Both the position numbers and the translations under genes were made by a program. The notes beneath the pieces are model-generated. The model was given only the letters and a program-made list of their open reading frames with translations. It made no database searches and was not told the origin of the DNA. This document shows, piece by piece, positions 11,075 through 23,807 of a stretch of DNA of 64,000 bases (positions are counted from its first letter, which is position 1; the number at the start of each line of letters is the position of its first letter). The stretch is from Fragilariopsis cylindrus CCMP1102 (taxonomy: Eukaryota > Bacillariophyta > Bacillariophyceae > Bacillariales > Bacillariaceae), in assembly GCA_900095095.1 (NCBI GenBank), contig FMBT01000454.1, forward strand, positions 31,598 through 95,597, in the 5' to 3' direction.

Positions 11075-11753
11075 ATGATGTTCAAATCGGTTATTGTCCT
11101 TCTTTGTGTGTCGGGTACATCGGCCTTTGTTTCCGCTCCCGCAGCTAAGACGACCTTGTCGTCATCGTCATCTCTCGAAATGAACAACATTGGTATGAAG
11201 AAGGCTGCCGCCGCTTTTGTTGCCGCTACATTTGTTCTCGGTAATATCGATGTTGCTCCCGCCTTCGCAATGGATGATTCCGACTTTGGTTTTGGTAGTA
11301 GTACACAAGTTATTGCCGGTAGAAGTGGAGGCCGTGCAGGTGGACGATCTTCTGCTCGACGTGCACCTTCTCGAGCACCTTCGCGTGCACCTTCTCGTTC
11401 CAGTACCGTTATCAATCGTACTACTATTGTAAGACCACCCGTCGTGTATGGCGGTGGATATGGCGGGGATATGGTGGTGGTTATGGATACAACCCAATGA
11501 ATGGATTAGGACTTTCTTTGGGTTGAATGCTATTGGAAATATCGGAAGAGATAATCAAGATTATCGTCAAGAGGGTGAGATTCGAGATACTCAAAGTCAA
11601 TTGCAACAATCTCAAGCGCGTGAAGCTGCATTGGAACTTAGATTAAGTAAGCTCGAACAGGGACAGGGACAAGCAATGACTCAAGAGCAACTCCTAATGC
11701 AACAGCAAATGTTCCAACAACAACAACAGGCTGCAGCCGCCGTTGCAAAATAA
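11075..11753 (+). CDS. Plastid-targeted (possibly thylakoid-lumen) Gly/Tyr-rich protein, frameshifted
   Basis: The N-terminus is bipartite. A signal peptide ends TSAFVSAP, the diatom SA|F plastid motif. A transit region and a second hydrophobic segment end APAFA|M, like a thylakoid processing site. An Arg/Ser/Pro repeat (RAPSRAPSRAPSR), a Gly/Tyr stretch and a C-terminal Gln-rich coiled coil (QAREAALELRLSKLEQ) follow. The frame changes twice. The best reading restores one base near the G run 11465-11468 and one near 11520-11524, giving GYGYNPMNGLGLSLGLNAIGNIG before the coiled coil. Alternatively a 64-bp GT-AG intron (11446-11509) also joins the two frames. The first reading keeps a sensible Gly/Tyr repeat and is preferred. 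Function is unknown. Confidence 0.65.
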
Positions 11754-12920
11754 TTACATCTTCGCACAATTAGGGAGATGAAATATGTAATTGTTTAATG
11801 GTAAGCTTTTTGGGTGAATTTCGTTCATGGTGTATATTGCGACTATGTTTTCAGATATAGAGATACTACCTTCGCTGAATAATATTATAGAGTAAATCTT
11901 TATCTGTACATGAAAACTATGAATATTTGAACACAACATTACTATTTTGTCTTTCATCACAATGTATAATATAATTATTTGGTGCATGACTAGCGACATG
12001 GATATTTCTCGTGGACTGTAATGTTAATAGTTTATTAGAATCAATCATAATTGATTCTGGATGTTTGCTAGGTAAACATTATGACTTCTGTTCGTTTGTG
12101 TATTCGCACTACCTGTATTTATGTGTTTTTGCTTCAGTATAGTGTACCCCCCGACTTGTGTTCATACAGTATGTATAGATGCACCATGCAAATAAGTATG
12201 CGTGAAGAAAGAAAAAGTGATACGGAAGCTTTCGTGTATATATTCAGAAAATCAATCTTGAAACATTTTGAGCTAAACAACAGTACAGTAAATATATATA
12301 TACAGTACGACTAGTTTCCATCATCCATACTACATCCTCAGAGCAGCTTACTTTGTTTTCGTTCCTAGTAGCTATGCATGTAGAGGCGGTATTTGTCACG
12401 TAGAAGTCTGTTGTCTAGTAGCTAGTACTAGTACTAGTAGCTAGTAATATCCTCATTTAAAAAATATCATCAGTATTCGTACTGTAGGTAACCAACACTT
12501 GATATGAGACGCATTCACAATCCCATTACATTATATCGAGAAGTACAGTGACCATCGTTCAAACGAATTGAGTTGAGAATATATATCTCAATTGAATACT
12601 CATAGTTATGCATATATTTTTATTTTGCTTTTTTTATAATTATTTTTCTACTATTAATATCGTATATATTTTCGTTTTTCTTTCCCTATCGGACACAACA
12701 ACATAATACTACTATATTTCCGATAGTTTTTTCTTCGTACAATCACAGACAAAAAATACCAATCCACCGACCTATCAACAAAAGAGGATACGATGGGTGG
12801 TCTTGTCGTTGCCAAAAAAAAGAAGAGGGAAATATGTTGCTTTATCCGAACAAAACCTAATTGTCTATTCAATCAACGTCCGTCGCATATCACATTACAT
12901 GGTTTTATTTCCTTTTCTGT
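11754..12920. other. Intergenic, convergent 3' regions
   Basis: AT-rich. It contains CTAGTA-type repeats (about 12416-12445) and several TACAGTA/TACTGTA words, including a cluster at 12281-12308. The short ORFs here are low-quality and no gene is called. Confidence 0.6.
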
Positions 12921-14775
<1,855 letters not shown>

Positions 14776-15458
14776 TTACTTGACAATGATCTAATATTGA
14801 TTACGTCTTGTTAGTTTTTAAAGAGTACTGGTAGCAACAACAACAGAGTTGAGTGTAACGTAACTACAATTTGGCTCATTGAGTTCCTTTACTGTACACT
14901 AGATAAAATCCATTATTTAGATCTGTATCGGCGGTGCCAATAAAAAAGCGTCAACACCACGATGAAAAGTGAGTGCGCGTGTACGCGGAGGCATTGTTTT
15001 TTTCTAAATGCGAGCATGTCAAGCCACGAGATGACATTTAAAAAGAGGGCGCGTCTTTTGATGAATGCGCGCGTCTATTCAAGTACTTTTTACCTTGGCA
15101 TAGAATGAAGGTCAACAAGGTAGGTGTGTAGCCTACTACAATGGAATGAACATTATGATACCAGTAGCAACAGTTTATTTTGATGCTTATTACTTTGAAT
15201 CACATATATAATATCTCATAAAGAATTGGGACATTGGCCATGCTGTAAAACTTTAGCTTTGCTTTGGTTGAACAGTGTTTTTTTGTAGTGTGTTATGTGT
15301 TACTAACAAGTGTATATCTCTAGCTTGTGATATAATATAGTAATATTATCTACAATGAATTCAATATTTTAGTATAATGTTTGCTATTAGAGAAATGGCA
15401 TATATTTCATAAAGTATTTACTAAATTAAATCTGGAGCAAAAGGGTGATGCTGCTGCT

Positions 15459-15504
15459 CTGCACTCACCATATATATATATATATATATATATATGGTGT
15501 GCAG
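15459..15504. repeat. (TA)13 microsatellite in a hairpin
   Basis: An alternating AT run at 15470-15495 is flanked by near-complementary arms, ctgcactcacca on the left and tggtgtgcag on the right. The result is a strong cruciform or hairpin. Confidence 0.75.
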
Positions 15505-15789
15505 TGTGTGTCTGTATATTAGGTAGTGTTACTGTTTGTTGATCTTCTATCCATTGAGGGAAGATTGCACCTCCTCTTTAGGCTATTCAGCTCATGTCAG
15601 CTCACTTGGCTCATGCCAGCTCACTGTGGTTTGCAGTTCAATGGGGCTATTGTAATATTCGTGGTCCTCCATTGTGGCATGCTTCATTGTTGGTACGCAT
15701 CTGGCAGGTACTCACATCCACTGTTAATGTATTGTTAGTGAGGATTTCAACACACCCTAGTAGCGTCGTTGGACTTGTTTTCTCACTGC

Positions 15790-16310
15790 ACAGATACACT
15801 GCACAGATAGATTGGTCTCATTTTTCTATAATGGGATGGTGGGTGCAGTTTCAAGAAGTAGTCTACTAAAAGTTATCTATCCGGAGCCCAACATGTTTTG
15901 GATTGTCCTTGTTTTACTTGGTCTTGCAGCCAGCAGAATTGCATGCCCATTGCTTCTGATTGGTTTTGTTCCATTGATCTACTCATAATTATCTACTTAT
16001 AATTCTATATAGTAGCTGTGCTGTTGTCTATTTCCATGGTGTTGGTGAGTATGGTTGTTCATGTCCTAATAATTCTTCTGCTGCTATTATTCTTTCTGGC
16101 ACTGCTTCTTGTGCATGCATATAGCCCACCAGTTTCTGCTTCTGATGGTGATGCCATAACATTTTCACTGTCTTTGCTAATACAATAATTGGTCCATTAA
16201 ATAAATAACTTTGCAAACTTTTGATTTTTGTTTCCAATCAAGTGGTAACCTGCTGCTATGCTCCTAGCTCTTGCTGCAACTAAACATGATGCATCATTGA
16301 ACTGTTAACA
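15790..16310 (-). mobile_element. Decayed Ty1/copia retroelement, RNase H end
   Basis: Read on the minus strand with frame changes and stops, this resembles the copia RNase H domain in order. The recognisable pieces are NDASCLVAARARSIAAGYH, VMASPSEAETGGLY, AVPERIIAAEELLGHEQP, EAMGMQFCWLQDQVKQGQ and LVDYFLKLHPPSHYRKMRP. They correspond to the usual 'DASYLS..ARSRAGG', 'S(A/S)AEAE', 'RSKAMDMRFYWL' and 'LADYFTKHHPP.HH..MRP' motifs. The right-hand end of pol is thus present, while integrase and reverse transcriptase are absent. No LTR pair was found. It is an old, non-functional fragment. Confidence 0.75.
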
Positions 16311-17339
16311 TCATTTATGCTTTGCCTGTTTCTTTAGTTCCTTTTATTGCTGCAATACATAATTGGTTTAATGCATGTAGTGTTGTGATGCCCATGGCTC
16401 TTGCTGTATATAAAAATTTTCCACAGACTTCCTGTGTGGTTTTGATTCTTTTTTGTCTAACTAATGGTGGTGCTCATCATAATTACAGCCAAAAAATAGT
16501 CAATTCCATTGGATATTCAAGGCATTCTTTCATTTTCAATTTAGTAAGTACTTATCACTAATAGCTATTTGATTTCATTCTCCTCCTTCACTAATCACAT
16601 ATATCTATAACAAACAGCATAAATATCCATCTCTAATAGCTAAACACACATGGAGCGGGGAGCCACAGAGGACACTGGCTATATTCTAACACTGGACTTA
16701 AATTATTTACCTGTTCGTATTGTGTCTATCCTTGGGGAGACAATTAGTTACCATACCAAAATCAATGGAATATCCTCAACTTTAAACTTCAACCACAGGA
16801 AGAAATGACCACTCTTTGTACACATTTTATAGGGTTGACTATAATCATAACTAAATTTGTGTTCCCCAGAAGCCTCATCTTGAGAAGAAATGGTTCCACC
16901 AAAATATTTCCATTTATATTAGCACACAAACTGTGGACAACAAGGTGAACGAAATCATTGATGTCCAAAACACCACTGCTTACAAGCACATGTAGGAGCA
17001 AAGTGAACGAAAGAAACACTGTGGAAGAAAATTCCCCCAGTTAGAATGATAAATATTGAGACGTTTAAGTAGTTTCATTTCTGAAGAATATTTACTATAT
17101 GTCTTAATGCTAATATTATTCTTCCATATAAAATGCTTTATATAAGAGTGATATTTGTCAAATTGAAAAAGTGTGCGATTTTTCGTTGGTGTTGTCATGC
17201 GTTTTGTTCGTCCGCATTTGGGCATTATTTCTTCCTGTGATCTATTCGTTTGCAAGGCATCATTCTTCCTAATAGTCTTTAGAAAGGATGTTTTCAACTT
17301 CCGCTTACTTCTAGAAAAATGAGTATTTTGTTGATTCAC

Positions 17340-17906
17340 TTAACCATGATTTTTCTCAAGGAAAATATCGCTCAACGCATTATCGGTTAATTTATGAATG
17401 GCGGTTAACATACCTTCTGGCATCACAGATGAATGTTGATGAACGATTTTCCATTCGCCATTATCCTCTAATGCATAAACGAATGTATAACGAGCTTTCA
17501 CAACATCACCAGTTGTTCCCATTGTGAATTCATAAATACCGTTATCTTGTGCCCAAAGTCCGCATTCTCCAACTTTAATCCACGATTTAAGGATTCTACC
17601 TTGTGGCTTTTTCAATAAATGAGCATCAAAGTAATCCTTAATGGCAGCAGTACCTGCACGGGGTGAGTCACTGACAGTAGGTAGTAACACAGCATCTTTC
17701 GAATAACATTGTGCGACCTTATCACTATTCAACGTAGCAAGTGCATCATTCCATACCGAAAATAATCCAGTAACTTCAGATTTGCTAATCATAGATGTAG
17801 CGGATGTTGATCCAAAGCTACGTCTTGCTACTGGACCAGCAACATAGCGTCGTCCAATTGAAGACGCAGAAGACGACACAAAACGGAATGCGGTATTCAA
17901 AGCCAT
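17340..17906 (-). CDS. SnoaL/NTF2-like (CaMKII association-type) mitochondrial protein
   Basis: Single exon, 188 aa. Residues 1-45 are rich in Ala/Ser/Arg without acids (FRFVSSSASSIGRRYVAGPVAR) and fit a mitochondrial presequence. The remainder is one NTF2-fold domain: VTGLFSVWNDALATLNSDKV, YSKDAVLLPTVS, GTAAIKDYF and a final strand WKIVHQHSSVMP. This is the pattern of the SgcJ/DUF4440 and CaMKII-association group. Family members are oligomeric ligand binders or isomerase-like enzymes, and the ligand cannot be told here. The gene is divergent from the proline dehydrogenase gene, also mitochondrial, across a 753-bp spacer. Confidence 0.8.
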   Translation of the reverse strand: MALNTAFRFVSSSASSIGRRYVAGPVARRSFGSTSATSMISKSEVTGLFSVWNDALATLNSDKVAQCYSKDAVLLPTVSDSPRAGTAAIKDYFDAHLLKKPQGRILKSWIKVGECGLWAQDNGIYEFTMGTTGDVVKARYTFVYALEDNGEWKIVHQHSSVMPEGMLTAIHKLTDNALSDIFLEKNHG

Positions 17907-18659
17907 GATAGATGACGGAGCGAGGACGTTGCACTAGCTGCTGTTGGGTGGTTTTGAGAGAAAGGACGACGATGTCGTTTAGTTTGTGCGTTGTTGGGTG
18001 ACGGTTTTCTCGTCGTCGAATAAGTACAAGATGTGATACAAATTTTGCTGTCTAGAGTTCTCAGTAGTATTCTAAATGGGTCCAAAAGAAACATATACCG
18101 AGTGATAGAAATTACCGAGATCCGATGACACCGAACCATTTCAGGATTCCGAATATGTACTACTGTAACTATTATAGGTATCTTTTTGAATCGAATCTTT
18201 TTCACTTTTTCACAAAAACATTATTCCCATAAAACTAATTCTGTAATTGTCCCATGTGGGATTGAATTACGACCCACACAAAAGTTCAAAGTTCTAACAA
18301 AGTACCGGAGCCGCTGTGAAGGAATCAATCAATCAAGAATCCATCAAATCAAGAGTTCAATACCGGTAGAGAACATGCCGATTGCGTGACATCACACGAG
18401 TGCCTGACTGTCACTTCTTCGCGTACTCCGACGCTTCCACAAAAAAGAGAAGAAGTCAAGAAAAAACACAACGATAAACAAGGTATGAAGCGAAGAAAGA
18501 CGATAGAGAAAGAAGCCGAGTGATTCAAGTCCACACAAAAGCAGAAATAGAATAGAATAACAACAAAAGCAACAGAGATACTACAGTACAATACTCAGTA
18601 GTCAAGTTTTCACGATATATATACACCCGCTTCCTTTGATTCTTTAATCAGTCAAGACT
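17907..18659. promoter_or_regulatory. Divergent promoter region, NTF2-like protein / proline dehydrogenase
   Basis: Spacer between two divergent start codons. Two ACCGG words occur (around 18304 and 18362), with a TACAGTA-type word near 18582 and a TATATATA at about 18614-18624, 36 bp before the proline dehydrogenase ATG. Assignment of promoter function is inference. Confidence 0.5.
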
Positions 18660-20866
18660 ATGCTGACCAGCAGAGTGACCGCTGTACTTACACGACGGAT
18701 TCGCCCTCGTCCAACACCTTTACATTTATCCTGCCGTGCCAACGCTAGTGTTCGAGAGAAAAGTACATCAATTTTGAGTGATGACAATACTATCGAGGCT
18801 AAGATTATTAGTACAGCATTTAATAACAACGTAACGAAGAATCCTTTACCGGACTTTAATGATGCTCGTATTACATATGAAGACAAATCAACCACAGAAC
18901 TATTACGAGCTGCGGGTTGTTTCAGACTTTGTCAGGTTCCATTCTTGGTAAACTATGCCGAGAGTATGCTGTGGCTAGGTCGTAAAATAGTTGGGGGTCG
19001 AATCGTAGATATGATTTTAAAAGCAACTCTCTATGGACATTTTTGTGCTGGAGAAGATCAAGAACGAATTCGACCAGTACTGCAAAGTTTAGCAAATGCG
19101 GGCGTGGGTAGTATTCTTGATTATGCAGCCGAAAATGACTCCGGTGATGGTGAGACAACCGAAAGTGCGGAATTTAACATTACGGCACGAGAATACGACT
19201 ATGAATCTGAGGCGAAATGCGACAAACATACATCCACATTTATTAAATGTATCAAGGATGTTGGGGCATTAAATCCAAATCATGACGGGTATGCGGCGGT
19301 TAAGGTTACGGCACTCGGAAATCCAAAACTATTGGCTCGTTTAAGTACAGCAATTGTAGAAGCGAAGCGTTTATTTGAAGTCTTTGATTTGGATGGAGAT
19401 GGTCTCCTTAGCCGAAAAGAATTTGAAGTAGGATACAAGTAAGTTATATTATCTGTATGTGTGCATGATAATCTTCTTTGGTGACTTGAATTTCACAGAT
19501 TGTACAACACACTTACAGTGCTCGTCACGAAAAACATTTCCTTTGCTATTCTGAATTCTTTTTGTTTTTCTAGTCGCTACTTCGCCGACGGAGATACTCG
19601 TATTAAAAAGATATTTGAAAAATTCGATCCACTTCAAACTGGATATATCGATTATATAACATGGTCGATGATGTTGCAACCTCAGGTACGTTAGTCATGA
19701 TCGTTAGTGTAAAAGGAAAAAAGACAGTACTAAAAAGTCGACACTTTGAACAGAGACCACTCACAAAAACTGTCCCTTCCTTATTTACTTTTCAGGATCT
19801 GCCAAAAATATGCAAGAGGTGCAATACTGCTGGAAGGTTATCCGATGCTTGTCCTACGGACGAAGAAATCGAACTCTTAAATGCTATGTATGACCGAGGT
19901 CGTTTATTAGGAGAGGAAGCTGCAAAATCTGGTGTGCGATTATTGATTGACGCCGAGCAAAAGCGATACCAGCCAGCTATCGATAACCTTGTACTTGAAC
20001 TACAACGCGAGTTCAACGGGAGTGACAAGCCGATCATTTATAATACCTACCAGTGCTATCTTGTAGACTCTCCTGAACGATTGAAAAACGACGTTGAACG
20101 TTCTGAGCGCTTCAATTATCATTTTGGTGCAAAGCTCGTTCGTGGCGCTTACATGGAAAGTGAACGTGAGCTGGCAGAAGCAGTAGGAGATCCTGATCCG
20201 ATTCATCCGACCATCGAAAAGACTCACGAATGTTATAATAATTCAGTAGCTTATCTTCTTCGTCATAGTGCAAAATCGGATTTGAATGTGGAGATAATGT
20301 GTGCCACACATAATGATGAAAGTATTACGAAGGCGATTGAATCCATGAATGATTATGGAATTGATCGAACATCATCTACCTTGTGTTTTGCTCAGCTGTA
20401 TGGAATGAGTGATGCATTGGTAAGTGACGTTTATTTTTATAACGTAATTACAAGATTCCTTCCACTTATAAATAATGGAAATTATCGAGCGAAACTTTTT
20501 TCTAAAAATTAATATATTGACTCACGTTTATTGCTTTATTTTTATATATATACCCACAAACGCGTAATCTTGCTGTCTCAAATCAATCGATACACATAAC
20601 TATGATGGTGTGACGCGATACATAACAAAACAACAAAACATAACACAACACAACACGAAAAGACCTTCAATCTCGGAAAATATGGCTACAGAGCCTTCAA
20701 ATATGTACCCTATGGCGAAGTTGATGAGGTGATGCCATACCTATTGCGCCGTGCCAGAGAAAACAGTGCTATTGTTGGTGCAACTACGTTCGAGCTCGAG
20801 ATGATCAAAGCAGAGCTCGGAAGGAGATTTAAGGGTGGTCAGGTATCCAAACAAGTACAAAGTTAA
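18660..20866 (+). CDS. PRODH: Proline dehydrogenase with internal EF-hand pair
   Basis: Four exons: 18660..19438, 19574..19685, 19796..20419 and 20663..20866 (GT-AG, about 572 aa). An Arg-rich N-terminus suggests mitochondrial import. Barrel motifs of the FAD enzyme are present: LLIDAEQKRYQPAID, NTYQCYL, KLVRGAYMESER, MCATHNDESI and FAQLYGMSD. The last exon has KYVPYGEVDEVMPYLLRRA. Between the first strands of the barrel lies an EF-hand (DLDGDGLLSRKE, all Ca ligands present), followed across intron 1 by a second, degenerate loop (DPLQTGYIDYIT). Reaction: L-proline to pyrroline-5-carboxylate, passing electrons to quinone. The EF-hand suggests calcium control, which is inference. The catalytic end is complete. 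Confidence 0.93.
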
Positions 20867-21319
20867 GACATGAAAAATGTTGGTCCTTTGATTTTATGAA
20901 AAATCGTCGCTCCACAAGCGCAAAATAGAATAAATAAAATGGAATGTTAAAGATAACGAATGTATCGTCAACGAAGGTATTTTGAGACGCATTTTATACT
21001 TAGTTGTTAACGTTAGTATTGTATCAGACCTAATAAATGCACTAGTTACTGTAGCTATTACCATATAAGGTACAATTAGTAGTAGAGGAATGTCAGCTAT
21101 TACTGCTACATAGATGCTTCACACAGTAGAACAACGACAGTGTTGGATAATCAAGTCGTGCAGTACCCAACGGCAACAGCTCAGAGAGCAAGAAAGATAA
21201 ACCAGCACAGGAAATCAATATTTTAATATTTATTTATGATCAATGCACCACAGTAACGTTAATTGTAGGTTTTTGATAGTAGCAAATTTTGCTTGTATCT
21301 ATCTTCGTTCATATGACGA
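20867..21319. other. Intergenic, convergent 3' regions
   Basis: Nothing recognisable apart from AT-rich UTR-like sequence and a TACTGTA word at about 21049. Confidence 0.5.
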
Positions 21320-23184
21320 CTATGTCAAGAAATGGGAGTCTTCTAAATTATGGTCGATATCTCTCCAGGCAACTGGGAATTCTCTACCCCATAATGGTCC
21401 CTTCAAGGAGTAGTAGTTACTTAGCTCTTCCTTGTTCTCTTTTCCAACGTAAAAGTAACTGTTCAATTTCCCCTTTTTGTAGCCAGGTTGTTTCTCTTTT
21501 TGTGAGTGATACCCACGCATTCGAGTGATGTACCCCGTAAATGTTGAAAGGTACGCACCAGCAAAGGTACGACCTCTTGACGCAATTCTTTGATCTAGAT
21601 GACCGTAATAATTCTTATTCAAATCCGGTACAAGGTGAAGGAAATCATCCAAAAATAAAACTTGGTAATGTTTCTGTAATGGTTCAAAGAAGGTCTTATT
21701 TCTTTCATCGGTTGCAATGAATACGGTTGCATTTTCCACGAATATATCTTGAATATTTTCATATATTTCCGTTGCAGGGATACGGGTATGCGCATATTGG
21801 AAATCTCCCCGACGAACATGCATTGAATCATATAATCCATCAGGATTACCATTTTCTATTGCTTTTTGACGAACGGCATGGACGATCTTTGCGGCTGCAC
21901 ATTGGATTTCATCGATGTAACGCAAATGATCACGAACGTAACGTTTTGTCCACAGATCCTGCTCCCAATCTTCAAAGAATAGGAAGGCATAGAAATGAAC
22001 CAATAAGCGGGCACCAGAATTATTGTCCCCCATGAAATGCATAACTTTCGATTTTTGCATCTGATCATTGTAAAGACAAATTTCTTTCCGGAAAGATAAC
22101 ATTTCTTTCAGTCGATCTGTTACTGTTCCGTTCACTGGCGTTGGTTTATTGATATACTTCTTGAAAATGCCGTGACTTTGTTCAGACATATCCATTGTCT
22201 CGTACAATTTTCCATTTCATCAGCTGCTTTTTTTCCTGGTTCTTTGGGAAAGACTGCCGTGCATTTACTAAAATCCCAAGTGGAAGCTAGAGTGACATTT
22301 CGAAGCCAATGCCAGAAGGCTTTTCCATCTCTGATATGTCCTTCCCAATCTGTTTGATTGGAAGGTGGGAATTGCACCTTTCCATCCTTCTGAATGTTTC
22401 CTGGCATGACCTCTCGTTGCATAAATTCCTCCATTGTAATAACTTCAACGCCTTTATGTTCTGCAGATATTTCATCGAAGGGAAAAAAATTCTTGAATGT
22501 AAATCGATTATTTTCCTTCTTTTTATCTTGTTTTAGCAAGTACATATTCTGTTCAAAAGGCAACACTAAGATTCTTCCCATTGCATGAGCCAATGCTGTG
22601 GCTGTTTCCATTGACATTCGTATGTTATTCCATCCTCCCTCGTCTGGTTCAAACGTCAGATACTTAGGTGATTCACCATAATTGGCGTATGGACTGGCGA
22701 AGTGAGAATCACTGGGGATGTCACGCCAATAGACCATTTCTGCGGCCACTTCTTCCTCTGGACCACCAAACCTATCACAATTCAGACCGGCGATCGAACT
22801 AGTACTGCTGGTAATAGTCGTCACACTTGTATCACCACCCCCTCCCTTATTTTCATTAACTTTTGGATTCGTATCATGAGTTTCGTCATTCACTTTTGGT
22901 AGATTACCATCGGGATCTGCAATCCCCCGAAGACTGCTACGGTTCTCCTCCTTTTCTCCTTTCTCGATATGCAACCATTTTTGTATCTCTTTTTGTTTGA
23001 TGGAAGGATGACGATTGGTGTAACTGAGCTCACTATTACTGGAAGCAAAATCTACCATGACATCACCATTCGAGAAATCCACAGTGCTGCTCGGAACAAT
23101 AGAAGGTAGGTACAGTAGGTTCGCGGTCACCACTATCAGAATAAAAATCCCAAGCGCCACGAGTATAGATGATCGGTGGTTCAT
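21320..23184 (-). CDS. GDP-fucose protein O-fucosyltransferase-like, one frameshift
   Basis: Reads as one protein of about 621 aa if one base is added in the T4 run 22208-22211 (A run on the coding strand). Without it the frame stops 25 codons later. Residues about 7-27 (ILVALGIFILIVVTANLLYL) are a type II signal anchor and a Ser/Asn stem follows. Catalytic-domain signatures are GGWNNIRMSMETATALAHAMGR (start of the Rossmann fold), SMHVRRGDFQ, VFIATDE and FAGAYLSTFTGYITRMRGY. These match the GT-B fucosyltransferase family, including the arginine of HVRRGD that contacts GDP-fucose in studied relatives. Probable role: Golgi fucosylation of proteins or glycans; the acceptor is unknown. The shift is more likely sequence error than decay because both halves are fully conserved. 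Confidence 0.82.
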
Positions 23185-23807
23185 CTTGCTTACTACTGGT
23201 CTGATGTGTACGGAGCGTCGGCAGGCAGGTTATGGGGACTTCGTCGTATCTTCGAATTGCTCAGCAAACTTGATCGTATGTGGCGAACCGAATTGACAGC
23301 AAGAGAAACCAGTTTCACTCTCAAAGCCTCACTAGCTAGTGATATTACAGTGCAGACAGATAGTACGAAATGGTCGAATTATTACAATTGGATCAGTCAA
23401 TTTGCCATACTTTTGTCAATTTGCCATCCTTTTGTTATGCATGATGGTCATGCATGTGATTTGGCGAGAAGTGAAGAGTGAAATTATTTTTCTAAATATG
23501 ACCACGAATGAAAAATAAAATAAAATAATGGGATTACATTCAAAATCAAAATAGAGATATCATTGGGAAGAATCATTGTCACCTACAGTATCTGCCTTCA
23601 TTATGGTATAGGCAATCAACTGATCACATAAAATAACACATGTAGTAAAGGAATTCAATAATCTTGTGAAATATTATTATGTCATTGTTATTGCTAAAAT
23701 ACTTCAAAGTAAGATGGCCGGAGCATTCAAACATACTAATTGACACTTATATTGTTGAGAAACAATATAAGGTATGATTAATTTGATTTTTACACACATG
23801 TATTCTA
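23185..23807. other. Intergenic
   Basis: 5' region of the O-fucosyltransferase-like gene, then the presumed 3' UTR of the transporter. No ORF is supported. Confidence 0.5.

Noticed and set aside
12081-12314. 77-codon plus-strand ORF
   Set aside because: Low complexity in AT-rich 3' sequence, no supporting signal.
15526-15869. Overlapping plus-strand ORFs of 70-91 codons
   Set aside because: They are antisense to, or lie downstream of, the decayed copia RNase H and do not resemble proteins.
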